From: Verrucomicrobiota bacterium
GTDB taxonomy: Bacteria > Verrucomicrobiota > Verrucomicrobiia > Limisphaerales > Pedosphaeraceae
Length of the DNA: 64,000 bases
NCBI GenBank assembly: GCA_021325145.1
Contig: JAJPHR010000025.1
Coordinates: 62,001 to 126,000 of the forward strand
Direction: 5' to 3'
Both the position numbers and the translations under genes were made by a program. Below, piece after piece: positions 8,983 through 17,052 of this stretch. Each line of letters opens with the position of its first letter. The first letter of the stretch is position 1. Below the pieces are notes generated by a model. It made no database searches, had not been told where the DNA came from, and worked only from the letters and a program-made list of their open reading frames with translations.

Positions 8983-11928
8983 TCAATGCGCGGTTGTCGC
9001 GCCGGGCACAATCCGCAGCAACGGCCGCGGCTCGTCCTGATAGGGAGGGAAAGTCTGCCCCGAGCTTCCCGTGCGGCGTCCGGTAACCGCACCCCTAAGC
9101 GTGTCGAGCCGCGAATGAAAATCGGCAATCTCTTCCTGTCCCAGGTCGCTGCCCCACATCCAGAGCGTGCCATCCGAAGTCAACCCCACAACCGTGCCGG
9201 CGCCCCAAACGGAAACCCAGTCGGAGCGCTTGCCCACTCGACGCCAGCTTTCGGCAGTGGTGGCGGGCTCGAAATCAGGTGCGCACTCCGTGGCCCAGAG
9301 CGTTCCGTTTGAGCGCACTTCATATCGCTGGGCAACCGGATTTGCTCCCAAGCGAATCGCAAATGCCGGATGATCGCTGGCCGGATTGGAAGCGATGCGG
9401 CGGCAGGTCATCGCGACGCTTGCTTGTGGGCCAGGGTTGCCATGCAGCGGTTCCCATACCGTGCCGGTCTGAGTCCTGGCCCAGATCTGGCTGCTCGGGA
9501 CGAATCCAACCCAATTGGTGTCCTCACAAACTTGCGTTGGAAAACGCAATGTCCATCCGCCCATGGCTACGCCAGCCGGTGACCATGACCAAACCTGTCC
9601 CCAGGCCCAAAGCGTGCCATCGGCTCGCACGGCGAAAGTGGAGCACCAATTACAGCGCACGGCTTTCCAATCCAGGTTGGTGCCGACCTGAACCGGTTTA
9701 AATTCGTTCGGGCCGGGACCATTGCCGAGCTGGTTTTGGTTATTCGGGCCCCAGGTCCAAAGACTGCCGTCCTTTTTAAGCGCGGCCCCGTGAGCAGCGC
9801 CGGCAGCGACCGCAATCCAATCGCGACTGGGATCAATTTGTCGCGGCTCAATGATAACCTGGCCCTTTTCCCGGGTTCCCCAATCCCAAATCGTTCCATT
9901 ATTCTTCAATCCAACACAATGGTCCATGCAAGCGGACACTTCTGCCCAGTCGTAATTGGTCCCGACCTGCTCCGGCACGCTGACGCGGTGGGCGACGGCG
10001 CCGCCCGCCTGGCCCCAACGCCAAAGCGAACCATCTGGCGGGATAAAGAAGAATCTGCCCTCACTGGGAAAGACCCGCATTGGCGCATTGCTTTGGCTCA
10101 GTGTTACTATTGCCGGCGGCGGAACCGGTGGGCGCCGCCATTCGTAACGTACGCAAGCGACCAGGACAATCCCGAGCGCACCGATTGCCCAGCGTTTCCA
10201 TCTCCATTGCTTAGGAGCCTGGGCTCGCTTGGGAGAAGTTTGCTTTGCCTTTTGTTCACATGTCTCATCGATACCCGCAGGGGCCTTGCGCCACGAAAAC
10301 CAGCCCGGAAGCGGAATTGGCTTCGCCGACATGTTCTCGGCAGCGTAACGACGAAAACCCTCTTGCAGCCGCCGCCGGGCTCTCAAACTGAACACGACAT
10401 CGGCCACCAGGCTCAACCCGAACCACCAACCAACAAAGAACGTCCAACCTGGTTCCGTGTCATTGACGGCCCCCAGAAAAGCCCAGAGGGTCGCGATGGC
10501 GACAACCAAGCCGAATAGGATCAACGGCAAAACCAGGATACTTACGACCGCCTGGAGCGTGGCGCGGCTTGCGTTTTTGGCGGTGAGCGCCGCCGACATT
10601 GCCACCCAACTCAGGGCAATCATGTCCGCCGCTAAGACCGTGATGCCAGCCAGATAAATAAGAATGATTCGCGGAGCGCTTCTGAACGTTAGCGAAAACG
10701 TCATAAGCATCAGTTCGATTGCCATCACTGCCAGCACCGGTTTCAGAAATTGGCGGCGCAACGCCAGGAACTGCCCATGCACGATGTCACGCACGGTCAT
10801 GGGGGTGGAAAGGATCAATTCGAGCGCGCCGGTGTTCCGGTCCTGGCTTAGCTGTTGTCCAGCTTCGCCGGCGAGCCAGAGTTTGAGCGCGATGTTCAGG
10901 ATAAATGCCGTGACCATCGGATTGGTGTCATCAAGCCACAGCGAACCGGCAAAGTACCAGCCGCCCAGCCACCAACCGGGCACGGCCACGGCCACGAACA
11001 TCCAGACATGCAGCGGTTTGAGCCGGGCGCGAGCCGCGAGCCAGTAGAACGCGTTTACATCCAGCAAACACTTGCGGAACGGTCCGCTCTTTGCGGGGTT
11101 GCCATAACTCCAGGCGCGCCAGAACTCGCGCCATCGCGTTCCCAGCGATCGTTTTTTGGCCGTGTGCTCCTGCCACGAGCGGGGCGCGATGCAGCACGCC
11201 AGTATAATAAACAACCAGGTAAAACCCTGGATTTCGGCAAGCGAATACCAAAAATGCCGCGCCTCGGCCCGGTAATGGATTTCTGAGGAAAGATAGAACG
11301 GATAGAATGGGCACGAGAAGAATAATTCCGGCACCGGCTGGCGGGAGAACAAAAACATCGCCATACTTGCACAAACGGGCGCGACCCCGGCCAATCCCAG
11401 CATCAGGAGCAGATTGCCCGCCATCGCCGTGCGGGCGTCCCGGCTGAGCGCGGAAACAAAAATCCCGATGGCCAGAGAGAATAGGAACGTGCTGATCAGC
11501 ACCAGAACCATCCGCCAGAACTCGCCGTTTGTCATGCCGCCGATCAGCAACGGCACGGCCAGCACCGGGAAAACCGCCAGCAGTCCATAGAAGCCATTGA
11601 GCGAACTGGCCACGAGCTTCCCGGCGACGACGTCGTAACCTTTCAAGTCGGTGAGAAAAAGGAGGCCGAGCGTGCCTTCCCGCTTTTCCACGCTCAACGA
11701 ATCCGCGGTGGAGCGGCGGCCGGCGAACACGCAATGAATAATGCAAAGCCAGGCCAGCGACCAGAACACGGTGTGGCCGAAGTCGAGCACCGGATCGACG
11801 ACACTTGAAAGGTAGAGGATGACCCCGATGAGAATTGCTCCCGCCGCGACCACCAAGCGCGTCGAGTAAGTGTGACGCCGCCGCGCCGCCACTCGTAGCT
11901 CACGCTCAACGATGGGCAGGAAAGTCAT
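8983..11928 (-). CDS. ABC-2-type permease fused to a C-terminal RCC1-like repeat domain
   Basis: This is a 981-residue membrane protein. Residues ~1-520 look like two consecutive ABC-2-type permease halves. Each has a conserved cytoplasmic loop (SVEKREGTLGLLFLTDLKG at ~79-97, QDRNTGALELILSTPMT at ~362-378) and several hydrophobic segments. After a basic linker (~550-578) comes one more membrane segment (~580-592). From ~620 to ~965 there are RCC1/alpha-tubulin-suppressor-like repeats: DGSLWRWG, NGTIWDWG, DGSLWTWG, DGTLWAWG, NGTLWATE, DGTLWMWG. RCC1 repeats normally form a seven-bladed propeller. Here the propeller would be placed across the membrane from the loops, presumably outside. No ATPase partner is adjacent. 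The frame is open throughout, so the fusion looks genuine unless it is an assembly artefact. Confidence 0.88.
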   Translation of the reverse strand: MTFLPIVERELRVAARRRHTYSTRLVVAAGAILIGVILYLSSVVDPVLDFGHTVFWSLAWLCIIHCVFAGRRSTADSLSVEKREGTLGLLFLTDLKGYDVVAGKLVASSLNGFYGLLAVFPVLAVPLLIGGMTNGEFWRMVLVLISTFLFSLAIGIFVSALSRDARTAMAGNLLLMLGLAGVAPVCASMAMFLFSRQPVPELFFSCPFYPFYLSSEIHYRAEARHFWYSLAEIQGFTWLFIILACCIAPRSWQEHTAKKRSLGTRWREFWRAWSYGNPAKSGPFRKCLLDVNAFYWLAARARLKPLHVWMFVAVAVPGWWLGGWYFAGSLWLDDTNPMVTAFILNIALKLWLAGEAGQQLSQDRNTGALELILSTPMTVRDIVHGQFLALRRQFLKPVLAVMAIELMLMTFSLTFRSAPRIILIYLAGITVLAADMIALSWVAMSAALTAKNASRATLQAVVSILVLPLILFGLVVAIATLWAFLGAVNDTEPGWTFFVGWWFGLSLVADVVFSLRARRRLQEGFRRYAAENMSAKPIPLPGWFSWRKAPAGIDETCEQKAKQTSPKRAQAPKQWRWKRWAIGALGIVLVACVRYEWRRPPVPPPAIVTLSQSNAPMRVFPSEGRFFFIPPDGSLWRWGQAGGAVAHRVSVPEQVGTNYDWAEVSACMDHCVGLKNNGTIWDWGTREKGQVIIEPRQIDPSRDWIAVAAGAAHGAALKKDGSLWTWGPNNQNQLGNGPGPNEFKPVQVGTNLDWKAVRCNWCSTFAVRADGTLWAWGQVWSWSPAGVAMGGWTLRFPTQVCEDTNWVGFVPSSQIWARTQTGTVWEPLHGNPGPQASVAMTCRRIASNPASDHPAFAIRLGANPVAQRYEVRSNGTLWATECAPDFEPATTAESWRRVGKRSDWVSVWGAGTVVGLTSDGTLWMWGSDLGQEEIADFHSRLDTLRGAVTGRRTGSSGQTFPPYQDEPRPLLRIVPGATTAH

Positions 11929-11996
11929 GCCCCGTTAGTCTAGCATTTCCCCCGGTTCAATAGGAGGTAATTTGCGGAGCTGCATTAGCTGCGGAA

Positions 11997-12067
11997 AATG
12001 ACCAATATCCAATGTCAAATGACCCAAACAAGAACCGTTAGACATTTGGTATCGGTCCTTCGTCATT
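11997..12067. repeat. Dispersed ACCAATGTCCAATG-type inverted repeat, copy 2
   Basis: This lies between the permease-RCC1 gene and the coiled-coil gene. The left arm (11997-12025) contains AATGACCAATATCCAATGTC. The right arm (12040-12067) contains GACATTTGGT and CGTCATT. It is related to the repeat at 5844-5952. Confidence 0.55.
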
Positions 12068-12072
12068 AATTT

Positions 12073-12822
12073 CTAGTTCTCTCCAGGGAACAGCATGCGT
12101 TCAATCTTCCACTCGCTGCCGACTTTCCGCAGGATAAATCTCCGCGCTTTGCCTTCGCCCTCGAAGGAAACGTTGGCGACCATTTCGTCGGATGATTTCA
12201 TTTGCTCGTCGAGCAGGCGGAACGCGCTCGAAGGAGCCGCCAACGATTCACCCATGGCTTTGAGTTCCGCCGCCGCAGCGTCGTCGGACTTTCCGTCCTT
12301 CTTCCATTCACTTACCATGGCCTCGCGCGCTTCCGGCGTCATGGTCTCGAACATGGCGCGCACATCGCCTGTGCGGGCGGCCCACAAGGCGGTTTTCAAC
12401 GCCGCTTCAGGACTTTCGAAACCGCTGTAAGTGAGTTGGTCCTTGACCCAATAATCCGCGGTGGATTGGACGTTCGCGGTGGAAGGCATGTTTGCTGCGG
12501 CGGTTTTGGCGAGCAGTTTCTGGTTCTCGGTGCGAAGTTTTTCGGTCTCCGTCGCCGCCCGGCGAAGCTGTCCGATCTCACCGCGGAGTTTCAGCAACTC
12601 GCTCTCTTGGTCCGTGGTCAGTGCCCACGTCCGTTTCGCCTCCGCAAGCTGGTTGGACAAACGCTGATTTTCATCGGACAACTCCGTCAATAAAAGGCTC
12701 TGCTGTTGAAGCGAGTTGGTTTTGTCACGCAAGCCAGCTTGCGCCCGCTGCCAAACCACAAATGGAGTCACAATGCTGGCAAAGACGACGGCAGCAATGA
12801 GCCAGGGCTTAAGAGCTTTCAT
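12073..12822 (-). CDS. Membrane-anchored coiled-coil protein (homologous to the tails of the ECF fusions)
   Basis: The preferred start is the ATG at 12822, giving 249 residues; the frame extends upstream to 12888. A single membrane anchor (ALKPWLIAAVVFASIVTPFVVW, residues 2-23) is followed by a coiled coil (~30-110) containing LSDENQRLSNQLAEAKR. A C-terminal globular part (~125-249) contains SPEAALKTALWAARTGDVRAMFETMTPEAREAMVSEW and ends WKIERMLFPGEN. The anchor plus coiled coil closely resembles the tails of the sigma-factor fusions at 12944-14365 and 33801-35153. It lies 121 bp downstream of the first of these on the same strand. The C-terminal part looks like a DUF4878/SnoaL-type fold, but that is a guess. 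It may act with the sigma factor as an anti-sigma or sensor component, by inference from position and similarity only. Confidence 0.8.
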   Translation of the reverse strand: MKALKPWLIAAVVFASIVTPFVVWQRAQAGLRDKTNSLQQQSLLLTELSDENQRLSNQLAEAKRTWALTTDQESELLKLRGEIGQLRRAATETEKLRTENQKLLAKTAAANMPSTANVQSTADYWVKDQLTYSGFESPEAALKTALWAARTGDVRAMFETMTPEAREAMVSEWKKDGKSDDAAAAELKAMGESLAAPSSAFRLLDEQMKSSDEMVANVSFEGEGKARRFILRKVGSEWKIERMLFPGEN

Positions 12823-12852
12823 GGTTCGTGAATGTTTTCGCTGCACCGGCCT

Positions 12853-12877
12853 GAGAATCCCAAAGGGATTGGGGATG
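12853..12877. repeat. AATCCCAAAGGGATT palindromic repeat (solo)
   Basis: A short palindrome (AATCCCAAAGGGATT) lies in the gap between the ECF-fusion gene and the coiled-coil gene. The same motif occurs twice, as an inverted pair, at 61018-61111. This suggests a dispersed repeat family. The longer upstream extension of the coiled-coil frame would translate through it, which favours the later start at 12822. Confidence 0.5.
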
Positions 12878-12943
12878 ACGCGATGCAAAAACGATTATCC
12901 CCGCCGGACAAAATCCCGGTTGGCAACACCGCTGTGGCCTCAT

Positions 12944-14365
12944 TCATTTTGGTCCTCCACTCAAGTGTTGCTGCTCCCAGGCATCAAAATTGCCGTCGGC
13001 CTCCGCGTGTATTTCCACGTGGCCGTCGGCAAAGCCGTATGCCTTGTTCCACTTGCCGCCAGGAGAATTGGGCGGATTGGCCTGCTTCTCCCGGAGCACG
13101 ATGACACTCGCAGGGTTCGTGATGGCCTGCCACGAGCCCTGGTACGTAATATCAAACTGGTCAGTGGTAATGTTCGTGTCGGCGAAGTGCGCGCCGCCCA
13201 AATAAGGCATGGCCTGGTCGAAGTTCGTGGGAAATTGGCCCTCATGATCATTGGCATGCATGATGAACGCCAGCACGACTTGTCTGCTGAAGTTCATCTT
13301 GTTCATGAGTTCTTCCTTGGCTTGCAGCGGGGTTTTGGGTGGTGCTTGCGCCGTCGGCGGCGGTGTCCGCAGCCGGCGATTCTCCGCCAGCAACGCGGTC
13401 ATTTCATTCGTCTGCGCCCGCAATTTGGCGGCTTCGGCGCGCAGTTTCTGAAGATTATCCAATTGGCCTTCGCGCGGAGATTCGGCTGCCTGGGCCAACT
13501 GGTTTGAAAGACGTTCGTTGTCGATGCTGAGTTGCGCCAACCGGTCCGCTTGCTGCCGGGCAGAGTCGTCAACCTCGCGCAATCGTGCTTGCGCCTGTTG
13601 TTGCAAAACGAGGGAGGTCGCCACACCGGCGACCACCACGGCGCTGATCACTGCAGTTTTGATTTTGGTCATGGCCATAAGTTTTAACAGAGTGAGTGTG
13701 GTTCCAGTTTCCACCGCTGCTCCGGCGAGCGCCGCTGCCGGGATGCTCACGGCCAGGGAAGCGGGCGCGGCGGCAACCGCATGACCGGCGAGCATCACCC
13801 CCAGCGCGGCGGTGCTGGAAGTGACACCCTTGCGGGCAAGTTGGGCACGCACCTTGTCAAGCGCACGTTCGACCCGCATTCGCGCGGCATTCTCGCTCAA
13901 GCCCAACACCTCTCCCACCTCCCGGAGGCTCTTGCTCTGAAAAAAGCGCAGCAGGACCGCCAGCCGGTCGGTTTCGCCGAGTTGATGCATTACCTCCTCC
14001 AACAACGGACGCAGGCGATCCCAGTCAGGTTGCGGAGCGGGTTCCCGGAGGATTTCATTCATGAGATTGGCCTCCTGTTCACGGGCTGTGCGCCGTCGTT
14101 CAGTGCGCCGGGCACGCGACGCCATGCGGCGGGTGGTGGTATAAAGCCAGCCCACCAGGGCGGGATGCCGGGTGAGGCGATTTGCCTGCCGGGCCAGCTC
14201 GGAAAAAACCTGCTGTGTAAGGTCTTGAGCCTCAGGCACATCTCCACCCGCCAGTCGCAGCGCCGCCGAATACACCAAATCCAGGTGGCGGCGGACCAGT
14301 TCGGTAAAAGCGCCCTCGGAATGCTCCCGCGCGTAACGGCCTAATAATTCGGCATCTTCACTCAT
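12944..14365 (-). CDS. ECF sigma factor fused to membrane/coiled-coil and pilin-like C-terminal module
   Basis: The preferred ATG is at 14365 (MSEDAELLGRYAR); the frame extends to 14413. Residues ~1-170 are an ECF sigma-70 factor: region 2 (AFTELVRRHLDLVYSAALRL, DLTQQVFSELAR, GWLYTTTRRMA) and region 4 (LPSLREVGEVLGLSENAARMRVERAL-like, with the HTH). After an Ala-rich hydrophobic stretch, an internal MAMTKIK at about residue 230 begins a second membrane segment (ISAVVVAGVATSLVL) and a coiled coil (~255-350). The C-terminal ~130 residues resemble the periplasmic part of type II pseudopilin/DUF1559 proteins (LAFIMHANDHEGQFPTNFDQ, YGFADGHVEIH). Most ECF factors end near residue 190, so this one is doubled in length. 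It is paralogous to the gene at 33801-35153. Confidence 0.9.
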   Translation of the reverse strand: MSEDAELLGRYAREHSEGAFTELVRRHLDLVYSAALRLAGGDVPEAQDLTQQVFSELARQANRLTRHPALVGWLYTTTRRMASRARRTERRRTAREQEANLMNEILREPAPQPDWDRLRPLLEEVMHQLGETDRLAVLLRFFQSKSLREVGEVLGLSENAARMRVERALDKVRAQLARKGVTSSTAALGVMLAGHAVAAAPASLAVSIPAAALAGAAVETGTTLTLLKLMAMTKIKTAVISAVVVAGVATSLVLQQQAQARLREVDDSARQQADRLAQLSIDNERLSNQLAQAAESPREGQLDNLQKLRAEAAKLRAQTNEMTALLAENRRLRTPPPTAQAPPKTPLQAKEELMNKMNFSRQVVLAFIMHANDHEGQFPTNFDQAMPYLGGAHFADTNITTDQFDITYQGSWQAITNPASVIVLREKQANPPNSPGGKWNKAYGFADGHVEIHAEADGNFDAWEQQHLSGGPK

Positions 14366-14475
14366 CCGGTTTATGTTTCTATTAGGTAATGTCCGTGTAG
14401 GACAAAATCGCACAAGACATTTCCCATAACCGTTACTGTTGCATCGGACGGAAGTGGGTTAAAGAAAGTGCGCTT

Positions 14476-15390
14476 ATGTTAGCGAAACGCCATTTTCGCC
14501 ATTTACGGCCATCATTACGCCCTAATGGCTTCCAAGTTTTTCTTTTCACGGCTTTTTTAGCCCTTTCCTCCGGGCTGGCTTCGGCCAGTGAATCTTTTCT
14601 CGACAATGGCCAGGTCCGCCTCGGGGTTCGGCTTGATTCCGGCGCATGCATTGACTGGTTCTCCTCCCGTACGCATGGCCAAAATCTTATCAACGGCTAC
14701 GATCACGGTCGATACATACAACAGTCCTACTACGGAGGCCAGGACGGCGCCACCTGGGCGGGCAAACCCTGGTCCTGGAACCCCGTCCAGGGTGGCAGCG
14801 CCGGCGGACTGCCTTCAAAACTGCTGGCCTTCACCAACAACGGCTCGACGATCTACGCCAAAACCATGCCCAGACGCTGGGACACCGGTGCCGACGCCAC
14901 GGCGGTGGTCATGGAAGAATGGATTACTCTCGTCGGTAATTACGCGCATGTTCATTACCGCATGGCCTACCAAGGCTTGTCGGATCAACCTCCGCGCGAC
15001 CAGGAACTGCCCGCCGTTTTCGCCGATTGCAACCTGAGCCTGCTGGTCTGCTATAATGGGCCAGCCCCGTGGACGAATGGCCGATTGTCCACCATCACAC
15101 CCCCGCCCAAAAATACTTCGGGTCCCATTACTGAGAATTGGGCGGCTTACGTCGGCCCATCGAATTGGGGTTTGGGCGTGTACGTTCCAGGCGTCGATCG
15201 GCTCACCTACTATCGGGTGCCGGGTCATGCCGGGCCATCCGGCGACGGTTGCTCCTACTTCGCGCCGATCCAAAAAATGGCCATCACCAGCGGCCGGGTG
15301 GTCGATTACGATGTTTATCTGACCGTCGGCACCCCTGAGCAAATGCGCGCCACCTTCGCCGGCATTCACGAGGCCAACGGGGGCTCGTAA
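14476..15390 (+). CDS. Secreted protein of unknown function
   Basis: This 304-residue protein has an N-terminal signal sequence (FLFTAFLALSSGLASA, cleavage near residue 38). The mature part is rich in Gly, Trp and Tyr and looks all-beta: DNGQVRLGVRLDSGACIDWF, QQSYYGGQDGATWAGKPW, YAHVHYRMAYQG, SNWGLGVYVPG. Aromatic-rich beta-sheet sequence of this kind is typical of carbohydrate-binding or lyase-like jelly rolls, but no catalytic motif was recognised. It is divergent from the ECF-fusion gene (14365), with about 110 bp between starts. No function is assigned. Confidence 0.8.
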   Translation: MLAKRHFRHLRPSLRPNGFQVFLFTAFLALSSGLASASESFLDNGQVRLGVRLDSGACIDWFSSRTHGQNLINGYDHGRYIQQSYYGGQDGATWAGKPWSWNPVQGGSAGGLPSKLLAFTNNGSTIYAKTMPRRWDTGADATAVVMEEWITLVGNYAHVHYRMAYQGLSDQPPRDQELPAVFADCNLSLLVCYNGPAPWTNGRLSTITPPPKNTSGPITENWAAYVGPSNWGLGVYVPGVDRLTYYRVPGHAGPSGDGCSYFAPIQKMAITSGRVVDYDVYLTVGTPEQMRATFAGIHEANGGS

Positions 15391-15403
15391 ACCCTTTCCC
15401 GCC

Positions 15404-16663
15404 CTACGCGAGATTCAAGCCTAACTGACTGACCAGGTTCGACAAGTCGCCGTCCAACGCCGGCACGGCAGGAAGGATCCTGGCAATCCTGGAGCGCACC
15501 CACGCGTCGGTGTCGTAACAGGAACTCAGCCCGCCATCCAACCCCAGCAACTGGTGCCAGCGGCGACGGCACTCGCGGTCGTACGCCGTCAACAAGTCAA
15601 TCTTCGCTCCTTCGCGCAAAATCAATCGCAGGCTCGTGGCCAGCGAGTCGGCTTCGAGCAGGCCCACATTCAGGCTTTGCGCCGCGGCTGGACTGGTCTG
15701 GTGCGCGGCATCCCCAACCAGCCAGCAGCGGCCCCGGCCAAACTGCTTCGCGAGACGGCGCTCGAAGGTGACCTGGGTACACCAAGCAATATCTTTGATC
15801 GACCGGCAAAACCACGGCGCCCGTTCGCGGCTGACCTCCTGCGTCCAGCGCCGCAAGTCTTCATCCACGTTGGCTCCGCCGACACGGATCGCACTGCGCG
15901 CCTTCTGGGGAAACTCATCCAACTCGTTGCAAGGAAGCAACTGAAACGTCCAGCGCAATCGGTTGCCTGGCAGCGGCCACAGCACGTTTGTGGTCGCGTC
16001 GTCCAGCACGATCCGCAACTCATCCATCGGCTCCAGGTCCGACTCGAATTCAATTGCGGCAAAAGACTCGGGTTTGGCCATGGACTCGTACTCGATGCCC
16101 AGGCAGCGCCGAACCAGGGAATTATGGCCGTCCGCGCCGATTATAAATTGCGCCTGGAAAGGAAACCGCTTCAGCACCACGGTTTCCCAGTGTGGCACAA
16201 TGTAACCAGTGCCGGTTCCGCCCAATTTCTCGACCGAGGCCGTGACGCCTTTGTCATCGGATTCAAACCCACTGCACCGATAGTTCCACTTCACCTCCAA
16301 TCCCGACCTTTGCCGCAACCTTTCCTCGAGTATCTCCTCGAGATCACTCTGGGGCAGAGTCAGGATGAACGGAAATTCCCCGCCCAGTTCGGAAAGCTTG
16401 ATCTCGGCGCGACGCTTGCTGCTATCGTAAAAGGCAATCGTCGGAATGCGCAACCCCCGTTTCAGGAGCGCCGGAGCCAACCCCAGCCGGGCGAGCAATT
16501 TGAGTGTTTTCGGATGCAACGCGCAGGCATAACTCCTCGCCGCAGTGCATTCCTCGCGATCGATGACCTCCACCTGTATCCCCGCGTCAGCCAACAGTAT
16601 GGCGGTCAGTAATCCAACGGGCCCGGCGCCCACAACCAACACTTCTGTTTTGTGCTCTTTCAT
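15404..16663 (-). CDS. FAD-dependent monooxygenase (PheA/TfdB type)
   Basis: This 419-residue flavoprotein hydroxylase belongs to the p-hydroxybenzoate hydroxylase-like group. The three FAD signatures are present: VVGAGPVGLL (GxGxxG, residues 10-19), GADGHNS (DG motif, ~176-182), and CWLVGDAAHQTSP (GD motif, ~313-325). The rest of the fold is continuous, and the length is usual for single-component aromatic hydroxylases. Reaction by family: NAD(P)H- and O2-dependent hydroxylation, in the cytoplasm. The substrate cannot be told from the sequence. It converges with the secreted protein at 14476-15390. An upstream frame on the same strand stops in an ATGA overlap with its start. Confidence 0.92.
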   Translation of the reverse strand: MKEHKTEVLVVGAGPVGLLTAILLADAGIQVEVIDREECTAARSYACALHPKTLKLLARLGLAPALLKRGLRIPTIAFYDSSKRRAEIKLSELGGEFPFILTLPQSDLEEILEERLRQRSGLEVKWNYRCSGFESDDKGVTASVEKLGGTGTGYIVPHWETVVLKRFPFQAQFIIGADGHNSLVRRCLGIEYESMAKPESFAAIEFESDLEPMDELRIVLDDATTNVLWPLPGNRLRWTFQLLPCNELDEFPQKARSAIRVGGANVDEDLRRWTQEVSRERAPWFCRSIKDIAWCTQVTFERRLAKQFGRGRCWLVGDAAHQTSPAAAQSLNVGLLEADSLATSLRLILREGAKIDLLTAYDRECRRRWHQLLGLDGGLSSCYDTDAWVRSRIARILPAVPALDGDLSNLVSQLGLNLA

Positions 16664-17007
16664 ACCCAGGACTCCGCTTGTAGATCCACGGGCTCTGCGG
16701 CGGCAACACCAGTCACTGGGTTATGGCCGCCGCTGACAAACACAATATCGGGCCGGCGATAGTTTGCTGCTAAACGAGCCTTGGCAATTCCTTCGCATTT
16801 CTTGCTGGCGACCGCGATTGGAAGGTCAATTTGTCGGTTAAGCGCCAGGACACAGGAAGCACCGTCAAGCCCCGCATAAGGACACTTTCGGCCCTTCACG
16901 GCAGAGCCGTGACAGAAATTAGCCGCGGCGTTGAGCGCTAGCGCGCTCTCAGACGTCCATGGTAGCACGGGCGACCCGCCGGTGCCACCAGCGAGGATCC
17001 GAACCAT
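16660..17007 (-). pseudogene. Open frame overlapping the monooxygenase start; probably a gene remnant plus repeat
   Basis: The stretch between the divergent monooxygenase and Gfo/Idh genes holds a minus-strand frame. From the ATG at 17007 it encodes 115 residues and ends in an ATGA overlap with the monooxygenase start, which would suit translational coupling. Its N-terminal third (GGTGGSPVLPW, ALNAAANFCHGSAVKG) looks like translated intergenic repeat (GCACCGGCGGGTCGCCCGTG on this strand). The C-terminal ~75 residues could be a remnant of a real protein. No family was recognised, and it may not be expressed. Confidence 0.25.
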
Positions 17008-17052
17008 TTCCAAGCCTTGCGCCGGCCACCGGAAGCGGCTAAACATCAACAC

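Noticed and set aside
15554..16612. 352-codon plus-strand frame over the monooxygenase
   Set aside because: The minus strand carries all three FAD motifs in order; the plus product is Arg/Gln-rich and unstructured.
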